Source: Streptomyces sp. MST-110588 (lineage in GTDB: Bacteria; Actinomycetota; Actinomycetes; Streptomycetales; Streptomycetaceae). Taken from it: a DNA stretch of 64,000 nt. A program made the translations under genes and the position numbers. The notes under the pieces are model-generated. The model saw nothing but the letters and a program-made list of their open reading frames with translations, did not search any database and had not been told where the DNA came from. The stretch's first letter is position 1. Each line of letters opens with the position of its first letter. The stretch covers positions 6,206,001 through 6,270,000 of the forward strand of contig NZ_CP074380.1 of the NCBI RefSeq assembly GCF_022695595.1. The letters are read 5' to 3'. Positions 8,301-17,822 of the stretch are shown here, piece by piece.

Positions 8301-8438
8301 ACGGGCACCGTATGCATCCTGAGCCCCGGGAGAATAGCCCTACTATTGGGTAGTTTTGGCCGGTAGGAGGGCCCCCGGTGACCCGGTAGCGTTGACCCCC
8401 GTCCTTCGCCTTCCGCCTTCCGCAGGAGCAGACCCGCC

Positions 8439-9413
8439 GTGCGTATCGCAGTCACCGGCTCCATCGCCACCGACCACCTGATGACCTTTCCCGGCCGCTT
8501 CGCCGACCAGTTGGTCGCCGACCAGCTCCACACGGTCTCCCTCTCCTTCCTGGTCGACCAGCTCGACGTCCGCAGGGGAGGGGTCGGCGCCAACATCTGC
8601 TTCGGCATGGGCCAGCTCGGCACCGCGCCGATCCTGGTCGGCGCCGCGGGCAACGACTTCGAGGAGTACCGCGCCTGGCTCGACCGGCACGGCGTGGACA
8701 CCCGCTCGGTCCGTATCTCCGAGGTGCTGCACACCGCCCGCTTCGTGTGCACCACCGACGCCGACCACAACCAGATCGGCTCCTTCTACACCGGCGCGAT
8801 GAGCGAGGCCCGTCTGATCGAGCTCCAGACCGTCGCCGAGCGCGTCGGCGGCCTGGACCTGGTCCTGATCGGTGCCGACGACCCCGAGGCGATGATCCGC
8901 CACACCGAGGAGTGCCGGACCCGGGGCATCCCCTTCGCGGCCGACTTCTCCCAGCAGATCGCCCGGATGGACGGCGAGGCCATCCGTACGCTGATGGAGG
9001 GCGCGGCCTACCTCTTCTCCAACGAGTACGAGAAGGGCCTGATCGAATCCAAGTCGGGCTGGACCGCCGAGGAGATCCTCGCCAAGGTCGGCACCCGCGT
9101 CACCACCCTGGGCGCCAACGGCGTGCGCATCGAGCGGGTCGGCGAGCCCGCCATCGAGGTCGGCACCCCCGAGGAGAAGACCAAGGCCGACCCCACCGGC
9201 GTCGGCGACGCCTTCCGCGCCGGCTTCCTGTCCGGCCTGGCCTGGGGCGTCGGCCTGGAGCGGGCGGCGCAGGTCGGCTGCATGCTGGCGACGCTGGTCA
9301 TCGAGACGGTCGGCACCCAGGAGTACGAACTGCGCCGCAGCAACTTCATGGACCGCTTCGCCAAGGCGTACGGCCACGAGGCCGCGGCCGAGATCCGCGG
9401 CCATCTGGCCTGA
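8439..9413 (+). CDS. PfkB-family carbohydrate kinase, probable adenosine kinase
   Basis: 324 residues from GTG 8439 (AGGAG 10 nt upstream). PfkB signatures: N-terminal GGVGANICFGMGQLG and C-terminal DPTGVGDAFRAGFLSG with the catalytic Asp and anion hole. Length and position next to the cytochrome oxidase genes match M. tuberculosis Rv2202c (AdoK), a PfkB-type adenosine kinase (memory). Phosphorylation of adenosine in purine salvage is the best guess; another ribonucleoside or sugar is possible. Confidence 0.88.
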   Translation: MRIAVTGSIATDHLMTFPGRFADQLVADQLHTVSLSFLVDQLDVRRGGVGANICFGMGQLGTAPILVGAAGNDFEEYRAWLDRHGVDTRSVRISEVLHTARFVCTTDADHNQIGSFYTGAMSEARLIELQTVAERVGGLDLVLIGADDPEAMIRHTEECRTRGIPFAADFSQQIARMDGEAIRTLMEGAAYLFSNEYEKGLIESKSGWTAEEILAKVGTRVTTLGANGVRIERVGEPAIEVGTPEEKTKADPTGVGDAFRAGFLSGLAWGVGLERAAQVGCMLATLVIETVGTQEYELRRSNFMDRFAKAYGHEAAAEIRGHLA

Positions 9414-9420
9414 CGGCCCG

Positions 9421-9458
9421 GCCGTACGGGCCCGATCCGGCGGCCGGGACCGTACGGC
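9421..9458. terminator. bidirectional hairpin between convergent genes
   Basis: GCCGTACGG (9421-9429) pairs with CCGTACGGC (9450-9458); a partly paired 20-nt interior lies between. Located between the convergent kinase and cysteine desulfurase genes. Confidence 0.6.
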
Positions 9459-10841
9459 TCAGACGCGGCGTCGCACCACATAGGCGGCGCCGCGTTCCGC
9501 CGCCCGCTCGCCCACGAACTCCTGGCCGCGCATCGTGCACCACGCCGGGATGTCCAGCCGGGCCGCCTCGTCGTCGGCCAGCACCGTCACCGTGCCGCCG
9601 ACCGGCACCTTGGCCATCACCTTGGCCAGCTCGATCACCGGCAGCGGGCAGCGCTTGCCCAGCGCGTCCACGACACGCCCGACGGCGGGGGAGGGCGCGG
9701 GGCGCTCCGTCCTTGGGGCGCCCAGCTTCTCCCGTACGGTGCGGACCGCCGTGGCGAGCACCTCCAGGAAGCGGTCCACGTCCGCCTCGGCCGTCCCCAT
9801 GGGCAGTGAGACGCGGACATTGCCCTCGGACAGCACGCCCATCGCCTTGAGCACATGGCTCGGGGTGAGCGTGCTGGAGGTGCACGAGGAACCGGAGGAG
9901 ACGGAGAAACCCGCCCGGTCCAGCTCGTGCAGCAATGTCTCTCCGTCGACATAGAGACACGAGAAGGTGACCAGGTGCGGCAGACGGCGCAGCGGGTCGC
10001 CGACCACCTCCACATCGGGCACCAGTTCGGGAACCCGGGTGCGGATACGTTCCACCAGCCCGTGCAGCCGTACCGCCTCCTGTGCCGCCGTGGCCCGTAC
10101 GGCCCGCAGGGCGGCGACCGCGGCGAGGACCGCCGGGATGTTCTCAAACCCCGACGACCGGCCCGACTCGCGCTCGTCCCGCGGCCCCTGGGGCGAGAAG
10201 CGGGTTCCCTTGCGGACGGCCAGCAGGCCGACCCCGGCCGGACCGCCCCACTTGTGCGCGCTGCCGGCCAGCAGTGACCAGTCGCCCGCGACCGGCCCCC
10301 AGGCCAGTGACTGGGCGGCGTCCACCAGCAGCGGCACCCCGGCCTCGCGGCACATCCGGGCGACCTCCTCCACCGGCTGCTCGGTGCCCACCTCGTGGTT
10401 GGCGGACTGCAGACAGGCCAGCGCGGTGTCCGCCGCCAGCGCCTCGGCGAAGCCGGTGGACGAGGCCCGGCCCGTACGGTCCACCGGTACGGTCGCCAGC
10501 GTGCCGCCGGCCGCCTCGTGCACTTCTGCGGAGTGCAGCACGGAGGAGTGTTCGACCGCGGAGAGGACCAGCCGGCGGCCGACACGCCGACGGGCCGCGA
10601 GCGCGCCGGAAATCCCGGCGTGCACCGCCTGCGTTCCCGACGGGGTGAATACCAGTTCGTCCGGGCGGCAGCCGACGGCCTCCGCGGCGGCTTCACGGGC
10701 GGCGTCCAGCAGCATCCTGGCCCGCCTCCCTTCCCGGTAAAGGCGGGCCGGATCGGCCCATCCCTCCTCCAGAGAGGCCATCAGGGCCTCCCGGGCGACG
10801 GGATGCAGCGGAGCGGAAGAGGCAGCGTCAAAGTAAGGCAC
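9459..10841 (-). CDS. cysteine desulfurase fused to a TusA-like sulfurtransferase domain
   Basis: 460 residues. Residues 1 to about 375 are a class V PLP enzyme of the NifS/IscS type: FTPSGTQAVHAG, VEHSSVLHSA, DAAQSLA, the PLP lysine in GSAHKWGGP, and a catalytic Cys loop SSGSSCTSSTLTPSHVL. After a Pro-rich linker, residues about 385-455 form a TusA/SirA domain with the diagnostic RCPLPVIELAKVM (sulfur-accepting Cys) and DIPAWC. The fusion suggests the persulfide from cysteine passes directly to the TusA Cys, for Fe-S or thio-cofactor synthesis. GTG 10841 lacks a Shine-Dalgarno; TAGCGT lies 6 nt upstream (possible leaderless mRNA). Divergent from ctaC. Confidence 0.93.
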   Translation of the reverse strand: MPYFDAASSAPLHPVAREALMASLEEGWADPARLYREGRRARMLLDAAREAAAEAVGCRPDELVFTPSGTQAVHAGISGALAARRRVGRRLVLSAVEHSSVLHSAEVHEAAGGTLATVPVDRTGRASSTGFAEALAADTALACLQSANHEVGTEQPVEEVARMCREAGVPLLVDAAQSLAWGPVAGDWSLLAGSAHKWGGPAGVGLLAVRKGTRFSPQGPRDERESGRSSGFENIPAVLAAVAALRAVRATAAQEAVRLHGLVERIRTRVPELVPDVEVVGDPLRRLPHLVTFSCLYVDGETLLHELDRAGFSVSSGSSCTSSTLTPSHVLKAMGVLSEGNVRVSLPMGTAEADVDRFLEVLATAVRTVREKLGAPRTERPAPSPAVGRVVDALGKRCPLPVIELAKVMAKVPVGGTVTVLADDEAARLDIPAWCTMRGQEFVGERAAERGAAYVVRRRV

Positions 10842-10978
10842 GGCACGACGCTAGCCCCTCGGGAATCCCTTGCCGGGCGTGGCGTCAGATGTCCGCCGGA
10901 AGCGGGGATTCCACCCCTTCGGGGTGCGACCCGGCGCGTTGGGCACCCTCCCCGCGCGACCCCAAATAGCGTCCAGTA

Positions 10979-11007
10979 GGGTTTGGTCCGCATAAACATC
11001 CAAACCC
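10979..11007. promoter_or_regulatory. inverted repeat upstream of ctaC
   Basis: Perfect 8-bp inverted repeat GGGTTTGG (10979-10986) and CCAAACCC (11000-11007) around a 13-nt AT-richer spacer, 81 nt before the ctaC start. Could be an operator or an early leader hairpin for the oxidase operon. No regulator site I know matches it. Confidence 0.5.
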
Positions 11008-11087
11008 CTGCCCGTGCCAGGGCCGGCGACCGACCAGCGAGACGGCCGCAGCCGGTCTCGCGGGCGAGACTCTCGGGAAGGCGCTAC

Positions 11088-12050
11088 GTGAGTCCCAACG
11101 GCTCCGACCGCTCGTCGCGGCGCCCGATGCGGCGGAAGCTGCCGCAGGTGCTGGCTGCGGGCCTGGTCCTGGCGACCGCGACCGGTTGCACATATAAGGA
11201 CTTTCCTCGCCTCGGCATGCCATCGCCCATCACGGACGAGGCGCCGCGGATCCTCTCCCTTTGGCAGGGCTCCTGGGCCGCCGCTCTTGCAGTGGGCGTG
11301 CTGGTGTGGGGCCTGATCATCTGGAGCTGGATCTTCCACCGCCGCAGCAGGACCAAGGTGGAGGTCCCCGCACAGACCCGGTACAACATGCCGATCGAGG
11401 CGTTGTACACCATCGTCCCCTTCATCATCATCGCGGTGCTCTTCTACTTCACCGCGCGCGACGAGAACGAACTCCTGAAGACCTCCAAGAAGCCGGACCA
11501 CGTCATCAACGTGGTGGGCTTCCAGTGGAGCTGGGCGTTCAACTACATGGAGGACGTGGACGGCAAGAAGTCGACCACGAACATCGACTCCAAGGAAGTC
11601 TCCGCGATCCCGGACAAGTGGAAGAAGAGCGTGCCTGCCGGGGCCGAGGGCGTCTACGACCAGGGCATCCCGGGCACTCACGACCCGGACACCGGTAACC
11701 CCGGCCCGACCCTGTGGCTGCCCAAGGGCGAGACGGTCCAGTTCGTCCTGACCTCGCGTGACGTCATCCACTCCTTCTGGGTGGTGCCGTTCCTGATGAA
11801 GCAGGACGTCATCCCGGGTCACACCAACGTCTTCGAGGTGACTCCCAACAAGGAGGGCACCTTCATGGGCAAGTGCGCCGAGCTCTGCGGTGTCGACCAC
11901 TCCCGGATGCTCTTCAACGTCAAGGTCGTCTCCCCCAAGGCATACCGGGAGCACCTGAAGGACCTGGCGAAGAAGGGCCAGACCGGTTACCTGCCGTCGG
12001 GCATCAAGCAGACGGATCACGCCAGGAACGCGGAGACCAACCACAAGTGA
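11088..12050 (+). CDS. ctaC: cytochrome c oxidase subunit II CtaC
   Basis: 320 residues from GTG 11088 (GGAAGG 7 nt upstream). Carries the CuA centre of the aa3 terminal oxidase and takes electrons from the cytochrome cc of QcrC. N-terminal signal with lipobox-like ATATGC, two membrane helices (about residues 60-80 and 100-120), FQWSWAF aromatic patch, HSFWVV ligand region, and the CuA motif [12 protein letters not shown]. First gene of ctaC-ctaD-ctaF, joined to ctaD by a GTGA overlap. An inverted repeat lies in its leader region. Confidence 0.97.
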   Translation: MSPNGSDRSSRRPMRRKLPQVLAAGLVLATATGCTYKDFPRLGMPSPITDEAPRILSLWQGSWAAALAVGVLVWGLIIWSWIFHRRSRTKVEVPAQTRYNMPIEALYTIVPFIIIAVLFYFTARDENELLKTSKKPDHVINVVGFQWSWAFNYMEDVDGKKSTTNIDSKEVSAIPDKWKKSVPAGAEGVYDQGIPGTHDPDTGNPGPTLWLPKGETVQFVLTSRDVIHSFWVVPFLMKQDVIPGHTNVFEVTPNKEGTFMGKCAELCGVDHSRMLFNVKVVSPKAYREHLKDLAKKGQTGYLPSGIKQTDHARNAETNHK

Positions 12051-13783
12051 GCATCCTCAACGAATCTCAGGGTGCCGCCGCCCCAACGGCTCCGGCAGCA
12101 CCGCCCGTACGCCAGAAGCAACCCGGTATCGCCGTGGTGAAGTGGCTGACGACGACCGACCACAAGACCATCGGCACGATGTACCTGGTCACGTCGTTCG
12201 TGTTCTTCTGCATCGGTGGCGTGATGGCGCTGCTGATGCGCGCCGAGCTCGCTCGTCCCGGCACGCAGCTCATGTCGAACGAGCAGTTCAACCAGGCGTT
12301 CACGATGCACGGCACGATCATGCTGCTGATGTTCGCGACGCCGCTGTTCGCCGGGTTCGCGAACTGGATCATGCCGCTGCAGATCGGTGCGCCCGACGTG
12401 GCGTTCCCGCGGCTGAACATGTTCGCCTACTGGCTCTACCTCTTCGGCTCGCTGATCGCGGTGGCCGGCTTCCTCACCCCGCAGGGTGCGGCCGACTTCG
12501 GCTGGTTCGCCTACTCCCCGCTCTCGGACGCGGTCCGCTCGCCGGGCGTCGGCGCCGACATGTGGATCATGGGTCTGGCGTTCTCCGGTTTCGGTACGAT
12601 CCTGGGCTCGGTCAACTTCATCACCACGATCATCTGCATGCGCGCTCCGGGCATGACGATGTTCCGTATGCCGATCTTCACCTGGAACGTGCTGCTCACC
12701 GGTGTGCTGGTGCTGCTGGCCTTCCCGGTGCTGGCCGCGGCGCTGTTCGCGCTGGAGGCGGACCGTAAATTCGGGGCGCATGTCTTCGATGCGGCCAACG
12801 GCGGGGCGCTGTTGTGGCAGCACCTGTTCTGGTTCTTCGGCCATCCCGAGGTCTACATCATCGCGCTGCCGTTCTTCGGCATCATTTCCGAGGTCATTCC
12901 GGTGTTCTCCCGGAAGCCGATGTTCGGTTACTGGGGCCTGGTCGCGGCCACCATTTCGATCGCCGGTCTTTCGGTGACGGTGTGGGCGCACCACATGTAT
13001 GTGACGGGCGGCGTGCTGTTGCCGTTCTTCTCCTTCATGACGTTCCTGATCGCGGTGCCGACCGGTGTGAAGTTCTTCAACTGGATCGGCACGATGTGGA
13101 AGGGCTCGCTGTCCTTCGAGACGCCGATGCTGTGGGCGGTCGGCTTCCTGATCACCTTCACCTTCGGTGGTCTGACCGGTGTGATCCTGGCGTCGCCGCC
13201 GATGGACTTCCACGTCTCGGACTCGTACTTCGTGGTGGCGCACTTCCACTACGTCATCTTCGGTACGGTCGTCTTCGCGATGTTCGCCGGCTTCCACTTC
13301 TGGTGGCCGAAGTTCACCGGCAAGATGCTGGACGAGCGGCTCGGCAAGATCACGTTCTGGACGCTGTTCATCGGCTTCCACGGCACCTTCCTCGTCCAGC
13401 ACTGGCTGGGCGCCGAGGGCATGCCGCGGCGTTACCCGGACTACCTCGCGGCCGACGGCTTCACCGCCCTGAACACGATCTCCACGATCAGCTCGTTCCT
13501 GCTGGGCCTGTCGATCCTGCCCTTCTTCTACAACGTGTGGAAGACCGGCAAGTACGGCAAGAAGGTGGAGGTCGACGACCCGTGGGGTTACGGCCGTTCG
13601 CTGGAGTGGGCGACCTCCTGCCCGCCGCCGCGGCACAACTTCACCGTGCTGCCGCGCATCCGCTCCGAATCCCCGGCGTTCGACCTGCACCACCCCGAGA
13701 TCGCGGCCCTGGACGCCCTTGAGAACGGGCACAGCCCGGCGGACGACAAGGCCCTCGCCGGCGGCAAGGAGGCGGGCAAGTGA
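12047..13783 (+). CDS. ctaD: cytochrome c oxidase subunit I CtaD
   Basis: 578 residues from GTG 12047, overlapping ctaC's stop. Catalytic subunit of the aa3 oxidase with heme a and the heme a3-CuB site. Metal ligand motifs are intact: [11 protein letters not shown] (heme a His), [12 protein letters not shown] (CuB His and the cross-linked Tyr), [10 protein letters not shown] (CuB His pair) and [12 protein letters not shown] (heme a3/a His). About twelve membrane helices. Usual length for an actinobacterial subunit I. Coupled to ctaF by another GTGA overlap, which favours equal subunit output. Confidence 0.98.
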   Translation: MSILNESQGAAAPTAPAAPPVRQKQPGIAVVKWLTTTDHKTIGTMYLVTSFVFFCIGGVMALLMRAELARPGTQLMSNEQFNQAFTMHGTIMLLMFATPLFAGFANWIMPLQIGAPDVAFPRLNMFAYWLYLFGSLIAVAGFLTPQGAADFGWFAYSPLSDAVRSPGVGADMWIMGLAFSGFGTILGSVNFITTIICMRAPGMTMFRMPIFTWNVLLTGVLVLLAFPVLAAALFALEADRKFGAHVFDAANGGALLWQHLFWFFGHPEVYIIALPFFGIISEVIPVFSRKPMFGYWGLVAATISIAGLSVTVWAHHMYVTGGVLLPFFSFMTFLIAVPTGVKFFNWIGTMWKGSLSFETPMLWAVGFLITFTFGGLTGVILASPPMDFHVSDSYFVVAHFHYVIFGTVVFAMFAGFHFWWPKFTGKMLDERLGKITFWTLFIGFHGTFLVQHWLGAEGMPRRYPDYLAADGFTALNTISTISSFLLGLSILPFFYNVWKTGKYGKKVEVDDPWGYGRSLEWATSCPPPRHNFTVLPRIRSESPAFDLHHPEIAALDALENGHSPADDKALAGGKEAGK

Positions 13784-14178
13784 AGATCCAGGCCAAGATG
13801 TTCATCTGGCTCTCCGTCTTCGTCCTGGCCATGGCGATCGTCTACGGCGTCTGGTCGAAGGAGCCGGCGGGCACCACCGCGCTGTTCCTCGCCTTCGGAC
13901 TGTGCATCATGATCGGCTATTACCTGGCCTTCACGGCTCGCCGGGTGGACGCCGGAGCGCAGGACAACAAGGAGGCCGAGGTCGCCGACGACGCCGGTGA
14001 GCTGGGCTTCTTCAGCCCGCACAGTTGGCAGCCGCTGTCCCTGGCCGTCGGTGGCTCGCTCGCCTTCCTGGGCGTGATCTTCGGCTGGTGGCTGCTGTAC
14101 TTCTCGGCCCCGGTCATCCTGGTCGGTCTCTTCGGCTGGGTATTCGAGTACTACCGGGGTGAGAACCGCACGCAGTAG
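13780..14178 (+). CDS. ctaF: cytochrome c oxidase subunit IV CtaF
   Basis: 132 residues, GTG 13780 overlapping the ctaD stop. Four hydrophobic helices, starting [20 protein letters not shown] and ending [16 protein letters not shown]. This actinobacterial-type subunit IV has no cofactor and stabilises the aa3 complex. Last gene of the ctaCDF unit; a 19-bp terminator follows 20 nt downstream. Confidence 0.95.
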   Translation: MKIQAKMFIWLSVFVLAMAIVYGVWSKEPAGTTALFLAFGLCIMIGYYLAFTARRVDAGAQDNKEAEVADDAGELGFFSPHSWQPLSLAVGGSLAFLGVIFGWWLLYFSAPVILVGLFGWVFEYYRGENRTQ

Positions 14179-14198
14179 ACGCGGTTCCCACGGCACAC

Positions 14199-14240
14199 CG
14201 GGCGGGCCCGGACACCTCCACAGGTGTCCGGGCCCGCCCG
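14199..14240. terminator. very strong terminator after ctaCDF
   Basis: Perfect 19-bp stem (14199-14217 with 14222-14240) and a CCAC tetraloop region; arms begin CGGGCGGGCCCGG. Ends the ctaCDF transcript before the L,D-transpeptidase gene. Confidence 0.9.
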
Positions 14241-14291
14241 TTTGCAGTCCTCCAGCGCGCTGGAGCTGACAGTTCTTCATACTTTTAGGGC

Positions 14292-15566
14292 ATGAGTCAC
14301 AGACCACGAACCCGGACGGTGCGCTGCTGCGCCCTCCTGCTGGCACCTTTGGCGGTGGCCGCGACCGCCTGCCAAGGCTCGTTGTCGGACCCGCTCGCCG
14401 CCAAGCCCTACGACGCGGCCGAGCAGGTCTCGGCCAACGCCTCCGGCACCCACAAGGTGGACCCCAACAAGCCGCTGGAGATCACCGCCACCGACGACGA
14501 GGCACGGATCACGGACGTCACGGCGACCGACGCCGCCGGCCGCTACATCAACGGCGAACTCTCCGTCGACGGCAAGAAATGGCGCACCACCCTCCCGCTG
14601 GCGGCCGGCACCCGCTACACCGTCCGGGTGAGCACCGAGGACGAGGACGGCCTGCCCGGCCGCAAGACGCTCCAGGTCGACACCGCGGACTCCGACAACC
14701 GGCTGCGCGTCAAGTTCGGTCCCGAAAGCGGCACGTACGGGGTCGGGCAGCCCATCACGGCCGAACTGAGCAAGCAGATCCAGGACCCCAAGGCGCGCGC
14801 CGTCGTCGAACGCTCCCTGAAGGTCGAGTCCACGCCGCGCGTGGAGGGCTCCTGGCACTGGGTGGACGGCAAGTCGCTGCACTTCCGGCCGCGCGAGTAC
14901 TGGCCCGCCCACGCCTCCATCGACGTCCACAGCACGCTGGAGGGCCTGAAGGTCTCCAAGGAGCTGTACGGGGGCCCCGCCAACCCCGTCAAGCTCCGTA
15001 CGGGGGACCGGGTCGAGGCCGTCACCGACGCGGCGGCCCACTACATGACGGTCACCCGTAACGGTGAGCAGATCAACTCCATCCCCGTCACCACCGGCAA
15101 GCCCGGCTACTCCACCCGCAACGGCACCAAGGTGGTCCTGGGCAAGGAGGGGTTCGTCCGGATGCGCGGCACCAGCATCGGCATCCCCTCAGGGAGTTCG
15201 GACGCCTACGACCTGCCGGTCTACTGGGCCACCCGGGTCACCTGGAGCGGCGAGTACGTGCACGCCGCGCCCTGGTCCGTACGCTCCCAGGGCGCCGACA
15301 ACGTCAGCCACGGATGCACCGGCATGTCCACCGACAACGCCAAGTGGTTCTTCGACACCGTACGCGTCGGTGACATCGTCAAGGTCATCAACAGCGGCGG
15401 CGAGACCATGACCCCCTTCGACAACGGGTTCGGCGACTGGAACATGTCGTGGGAGGAATGGCGCAAGGGCAGTGCGCTGGGCGGAGACGAAGGGGCCGGT
15501 ACGGGGGCGCGCAGCGAGCAGCGGCCGGGACCCGCCGATGCGGCCCGGCTGCGCCCCCAGGTCTGA
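14292..15566 (+). CDS. L,D-transpeptidase lipoprotein (YkuD with Ig-like domains)
   Basis: 424 residues. Signal peptide with lipobox-like AATAC near residue 27. Two Ig-like beta domains (about residues 50-250) precede a YkuD catalytic domain whose nucleophile motif is SHGCTGM, in the context YVHAAPW...NVSHGCTGMS. Makes 3-3 cross-links in peptidoglycan or anchors proteins to it; extracytoplasmic. The Ig-Ig-YkuD layout matches mycobacterial LdtB-type enzymes. The start lacks a clear Shine-Dalgarno; TACTTT lies 6 nt upstream of ATG 14292. It separates the two halves of the cytochrome oxidase gene set, as in other Streptomyces (memory). Confidence 0.93.
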   Translation: MSHRPRTRTVRCCALLLAPLAVAATACQGSLSDPLAAKPYDAAEQVSANASGTHKVDPNKPLEITATDDEARITDVTATDAAGRYINGELSVDGKKWRTTLPLAAGTRYTVRVSTEDEDGLPGRKTLQVDTADSDNRLRVKFGPESGTYGVGQPITAELSKQIQDPKARAVVERSLKVESTPRVEGSWHWVDGKSLHFRPREYWPAHASIDVHSTLEGLKVSKELYGGPANPVKLRTGDRVEAVTDAAAHYMTVTRNGEQINSIPVTTGKPGYSTRNGTKVVLGKEGFVRMRGTSIGIPSGSSDAYDLPVYWATRVTWSGEYVHAAPWSVRSQGADNVSHGCTGMSTDNAKWFFDTVRVGDIVKVINSGGETMTPFDNGFGDWNMSWEEWRKGSALGGDEGAGTGARSEQRPGPADAARLRPQV

Positions 15567-15609
15567 AGGCTCCTCACCGGGCCGGCCGACGAGCGGCCCA
15601 GCGGCCTTC

Positions 15610-16011
15610 TCAGGCCCCCGTGAGGAGCCTTCGGCGCATCAGGGCGGCCAGGGCGTCCGCGAAGGCCACCGGGTCCACAGGGTGCGGCACAGCGGCGTCC
15701 GCGCGGCTCCACGTGGCCAGCCAGGCGTCCTGCGGACGGCCGATGAGCAGCAGCACGGGCGGACAGCGGAAGATCTCGTCCTTGATCTGCCGGCAGACCC
15801 CCATGCCGCCGGCCGGCGCGGTCTCCCCGTCCAGCACGCACACATCGATCCCGCCCTGCTCCAGGGCCTCCAGGACGGCGGGCAGGGTCGCGCACTCCAC
15901 GATCTCCACCGGCGGCACATCGGCGGCGGGACGGTGCCCGGCCGCGAGCCGGACCTGCTCCCGGGTCCGCGCGTTGTCGCTGTAGACCAGCACCGTGGCA
16001 GTCGCCTGCAT
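15610..16011 (-). CDS. receiver-like protein (degenerate response regulator domain)
   Basis: 133 residues from ATG 16011 with GGAGGA 6 nt upstream. Starts MQATATVLVYSDN and follows the receiver fold: an acidic DN near beta1, the putative phospho-acceptor in VCVLDGETAPAGGMGV, and an end ADAAVPHPVDPVAFADAL. At the position of the conserved receiver Lys (usual KP) there is His (HP), so normal phosphorylation chemistry is doubtful. No output domain. It lies antisense between the transpeptidase gene and ctaE. Role unknown; a stand-alone or pseudo-receiver is the best description. Confidence 0.8.
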   Translation of the reverse strand: MQATATVLVYSDNARTREQVRLAAGHRPAADVPPVEIVECATLPAVLEALEQGGIDVCVLDGETAPAGGMGVCRQIKDEIFRCPPVLLLIGRPQDAWLATWSRADAAVPHPVDPVAFADALAALMRRRLLTGA

Positions 16012-16302
16012 CGTCGTTCCTCCACGCATCTCGGCAGCACAGCTCGGAGCGGGGCCGTACCCGGCCACCGCCGGGAGGCGTCCTTCGCGCGGATGCTACT
16101 CCCAGGGCGGCGGCGCGCAGGAGGGGTCGTACGGATCCAAGATCTGCCCGACTGCCCGTCAGAACCGGCCCCGAAGCCGGGGTCAGGGGCCCGGACCGGG
16201 CACGATTCCTCCCTTCGGACGAGCCCCGGAATGGGCCGTACGAGCAGGGCACACGCCCTTGACACACCGAACGGCACCCCCCGGAGTGAGGGCGGGATAA
16301 GG

Positions 16303-16321
16303 GACCGACATAATGTCGGTC
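16303..16321. promoter_or_regulatory. perfect palindrome over the ctaE start codon
   Basis: GACCGACAT-A-ATGTCGGTC: 9-bp arms around one base, with the annotated ATG (16313) inside the second arm. As RNA it could fold with a TAA loop and mask the start codon; as DNA it could be an operator. The CATAAT inside it (16309-16314) also looks like a -10 box 7 nt before an in-frame GTG at 16322. Confidence 0.55.
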
Positions 16322-16933
16322 GTGGCGACAGCAACGACAGTAGAAACCGGGCACGCGCACCCGTCGGTCAATCGGCCGAACCTCACCAGCGTCGGAACCA
16401 TCATCTGGCTGAGTTCCGAGCTGATGTTCTTCGCGGCCCTCTTCGCGATGTACTTCACCCTCCGATCGGTGACCGGGGCCGAGTATTGGAAGGAATCCGC
16501 CGATGCGCTGAATCTTCCGTTCTCCGCGACGAACACCACGATCCTGGTGCTCAGCTCCCTGACCTGTCAGCTCGGTGTCTTCGCCGCCGAGCGTGGCGAC
16601 GTCAAGAAGCTGCGGACCTGGTTCGTGATCACCTTCATCATGGGTGCGATCTTCATCGGCGGACAGGTCTTCGAGTACACCGATCTGGTCAAGGAAGAGG
16701 GCCTCTCGCTCTCGTCCGGTCCCTACGGCTCGGTGTTCTACCTGACCACCGGGTTCCACGGACTGCACGTGACAGGCGGCCTGATCGCCTTCCTGCTGGT
16801 CCTGGGCAGGACGTACGCGGCCAAGAGGTTCACCCACGAACAGGCCACCGCGGCCATCGTCGTGTCCTACTACTGGCACTTCGTCGATGTCGTCTGGATC
16901 GGCCTCTTCGCCACGATCTACCTGATCCGGTAA
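16313..16933 (+). CDS. ctaE: cytochrome c oxidase subunit III CtaE
   Basis: 206 residues from ATG 16313 (AAGGGA about 9 nt upstream); GTG 16322 is an alternative. Five membrane helices with family landmarks [28 protein letters not shown] and [15 protein letters not shown]. Heme-free subunit of the aa3 oxidase; supports oxygen delivery and stability. It heads the ctaE-qcrC-qcrA-qcrB group, separate from ctaCDF, the usual actinobacterial arrangement for the bcc-aa3 supercomplex. Confidence 0.96.
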   Translation: MSVVATATTVETGHAHPSVNRPNLTSVGTIIWLSSELMFFAALFAMYFTLRSVTGAEYWKESADALNLPFSATNTTILVLSSLTCQLGVFAAERGDVKKLRTWFVITFIMGAIFIGGQVFEYTDLVKEEGLSLSSGPYGSVFYLTTGFHGLHVTGGLIAFLLVLGRTYAAKRFTHEQATAAIVVSYYWHFVDVVWIGLFATIYLIR

Positions 16934-17012
16934 CCGGTCCCGTACCGGAACCGCACATCAGACAGACATAGCCAAAGCATCGACGCAGAAGATCCTGACA
17001 CCGGGGTAATCC

Positions 17013-17822
17013 GTGAAAAAGCTCTCCGCACGACGGCGCCATCCGCTGGCGGCGCTCGTCGTCCTACTCTTCGCGCTGGCGGTCACTGGGGGGCTGTACG
17101 CGGCGTTCGCGCCCGCGGACAAGGCTCAGGCCGACGACACCGCCCAGTCCCTTGCCATCAAGGAGGGCAAGAAGCTCTTCGCCGTGGGCTGCGCAAGCTG
17201 CCATGGTCAGGGCGGTCAGGGCACCACTGACGGCCCGCCCCTGGTCGGCGTGGGCGCAGCCGCGGTCGACTTCCAGGTCGGCACCGGCCGGATGCCGGCG
17301 CAGCAGCCCGGTGCCCAGGTGCCGCGGAAGAAGAACATCTACAGCCAGGACCAGATCAACCAGCTCGCGGCGTACGTGGCGTCGCTGGGCGCCGGTCCGA
17401 GTGTGCCCGCCGCGTCGCAGTACAGCCCCGAGAACGCCGACATCGGCAAGGGCGGCGAGCTGTTCCGTACCAACTGCGCGCAGTGCCACAACTTCACCGG
17501 TAAGGGCGGCGCCCTGACCAACGGCAAGTTCGCACCGACGCTTGAGGACGTCAAGCCCAAGCACATCTACGAGGCCATGGAAACCGGCCCGCAGAACATG
17601 CCTTCCTTCGGCGACGGCACCCTGTCGGCGCAGAACAAGAAGGACATCGTCGCCTACCTCGGCGCGGTCAACGGTGAGGACACCCCCAGCCCCGGTGGTA
17701 TGGAGCTCGGTGGTCTCGGACCGGTCAGCGAGGGTCTCTTCGGCTGGATCGCCGGCATGGGCGCGCTGATCGCGGTCGCCATCTGGGTCGCAGCCCGGAC
17801 TACGAAGGCCAAGAAGTCATGA
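17013..17822 (+). CDS. qcrC: diheme cytochrome c subunit QcrC
   Basis: 269 residues from GTG 17013. N-terminal anchor (LAALVVLLFALAVTGGLY), two c-type heme motifs CASCH and CAQCH in duplicated domains, and a C-terminal helix (GLFGWIAGMGALIAVAIWVAA). This diheme subunit replaces soluble cytochrome c in actinobacteria and passes electrons from the Rieske centre to CuA of CtaC. ATGA overlap with qcrA. Confidence 0.97.
   Translation: MKKLSARRRHPLAALVVLLFALAVTGGLYAAFAPADKAQADDTAQSLAIKEGKKLFAVGCASCHGQGGQGTTDGPPLVGVGAAAVDFQVGTGRMPAQQPGAQVPRKKNIYSQDQINQLAAYVASLGAGPSVPAASQYSPENADIGKGGELFRTNCAQCHNFTGKGGALTNGKFAPTLEDVKPKHIYEAMETGPQNMPSFGDGTLSAQNKKDIVAYLGAVNGEDTPSPGGMELGGLGPVSEGLFGWIAGMGALIAVAIWVAARTTKAKKS

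Noticed and set aside
12017..13732. Long minus-strand open frame opposite ctaD (571 codons)
   Set aside because: The product is rich in Arg, His, Glu and Gln with no homology-like motif; it is the usual GC-bias shadow of an intact cytochrome oxidase gene.
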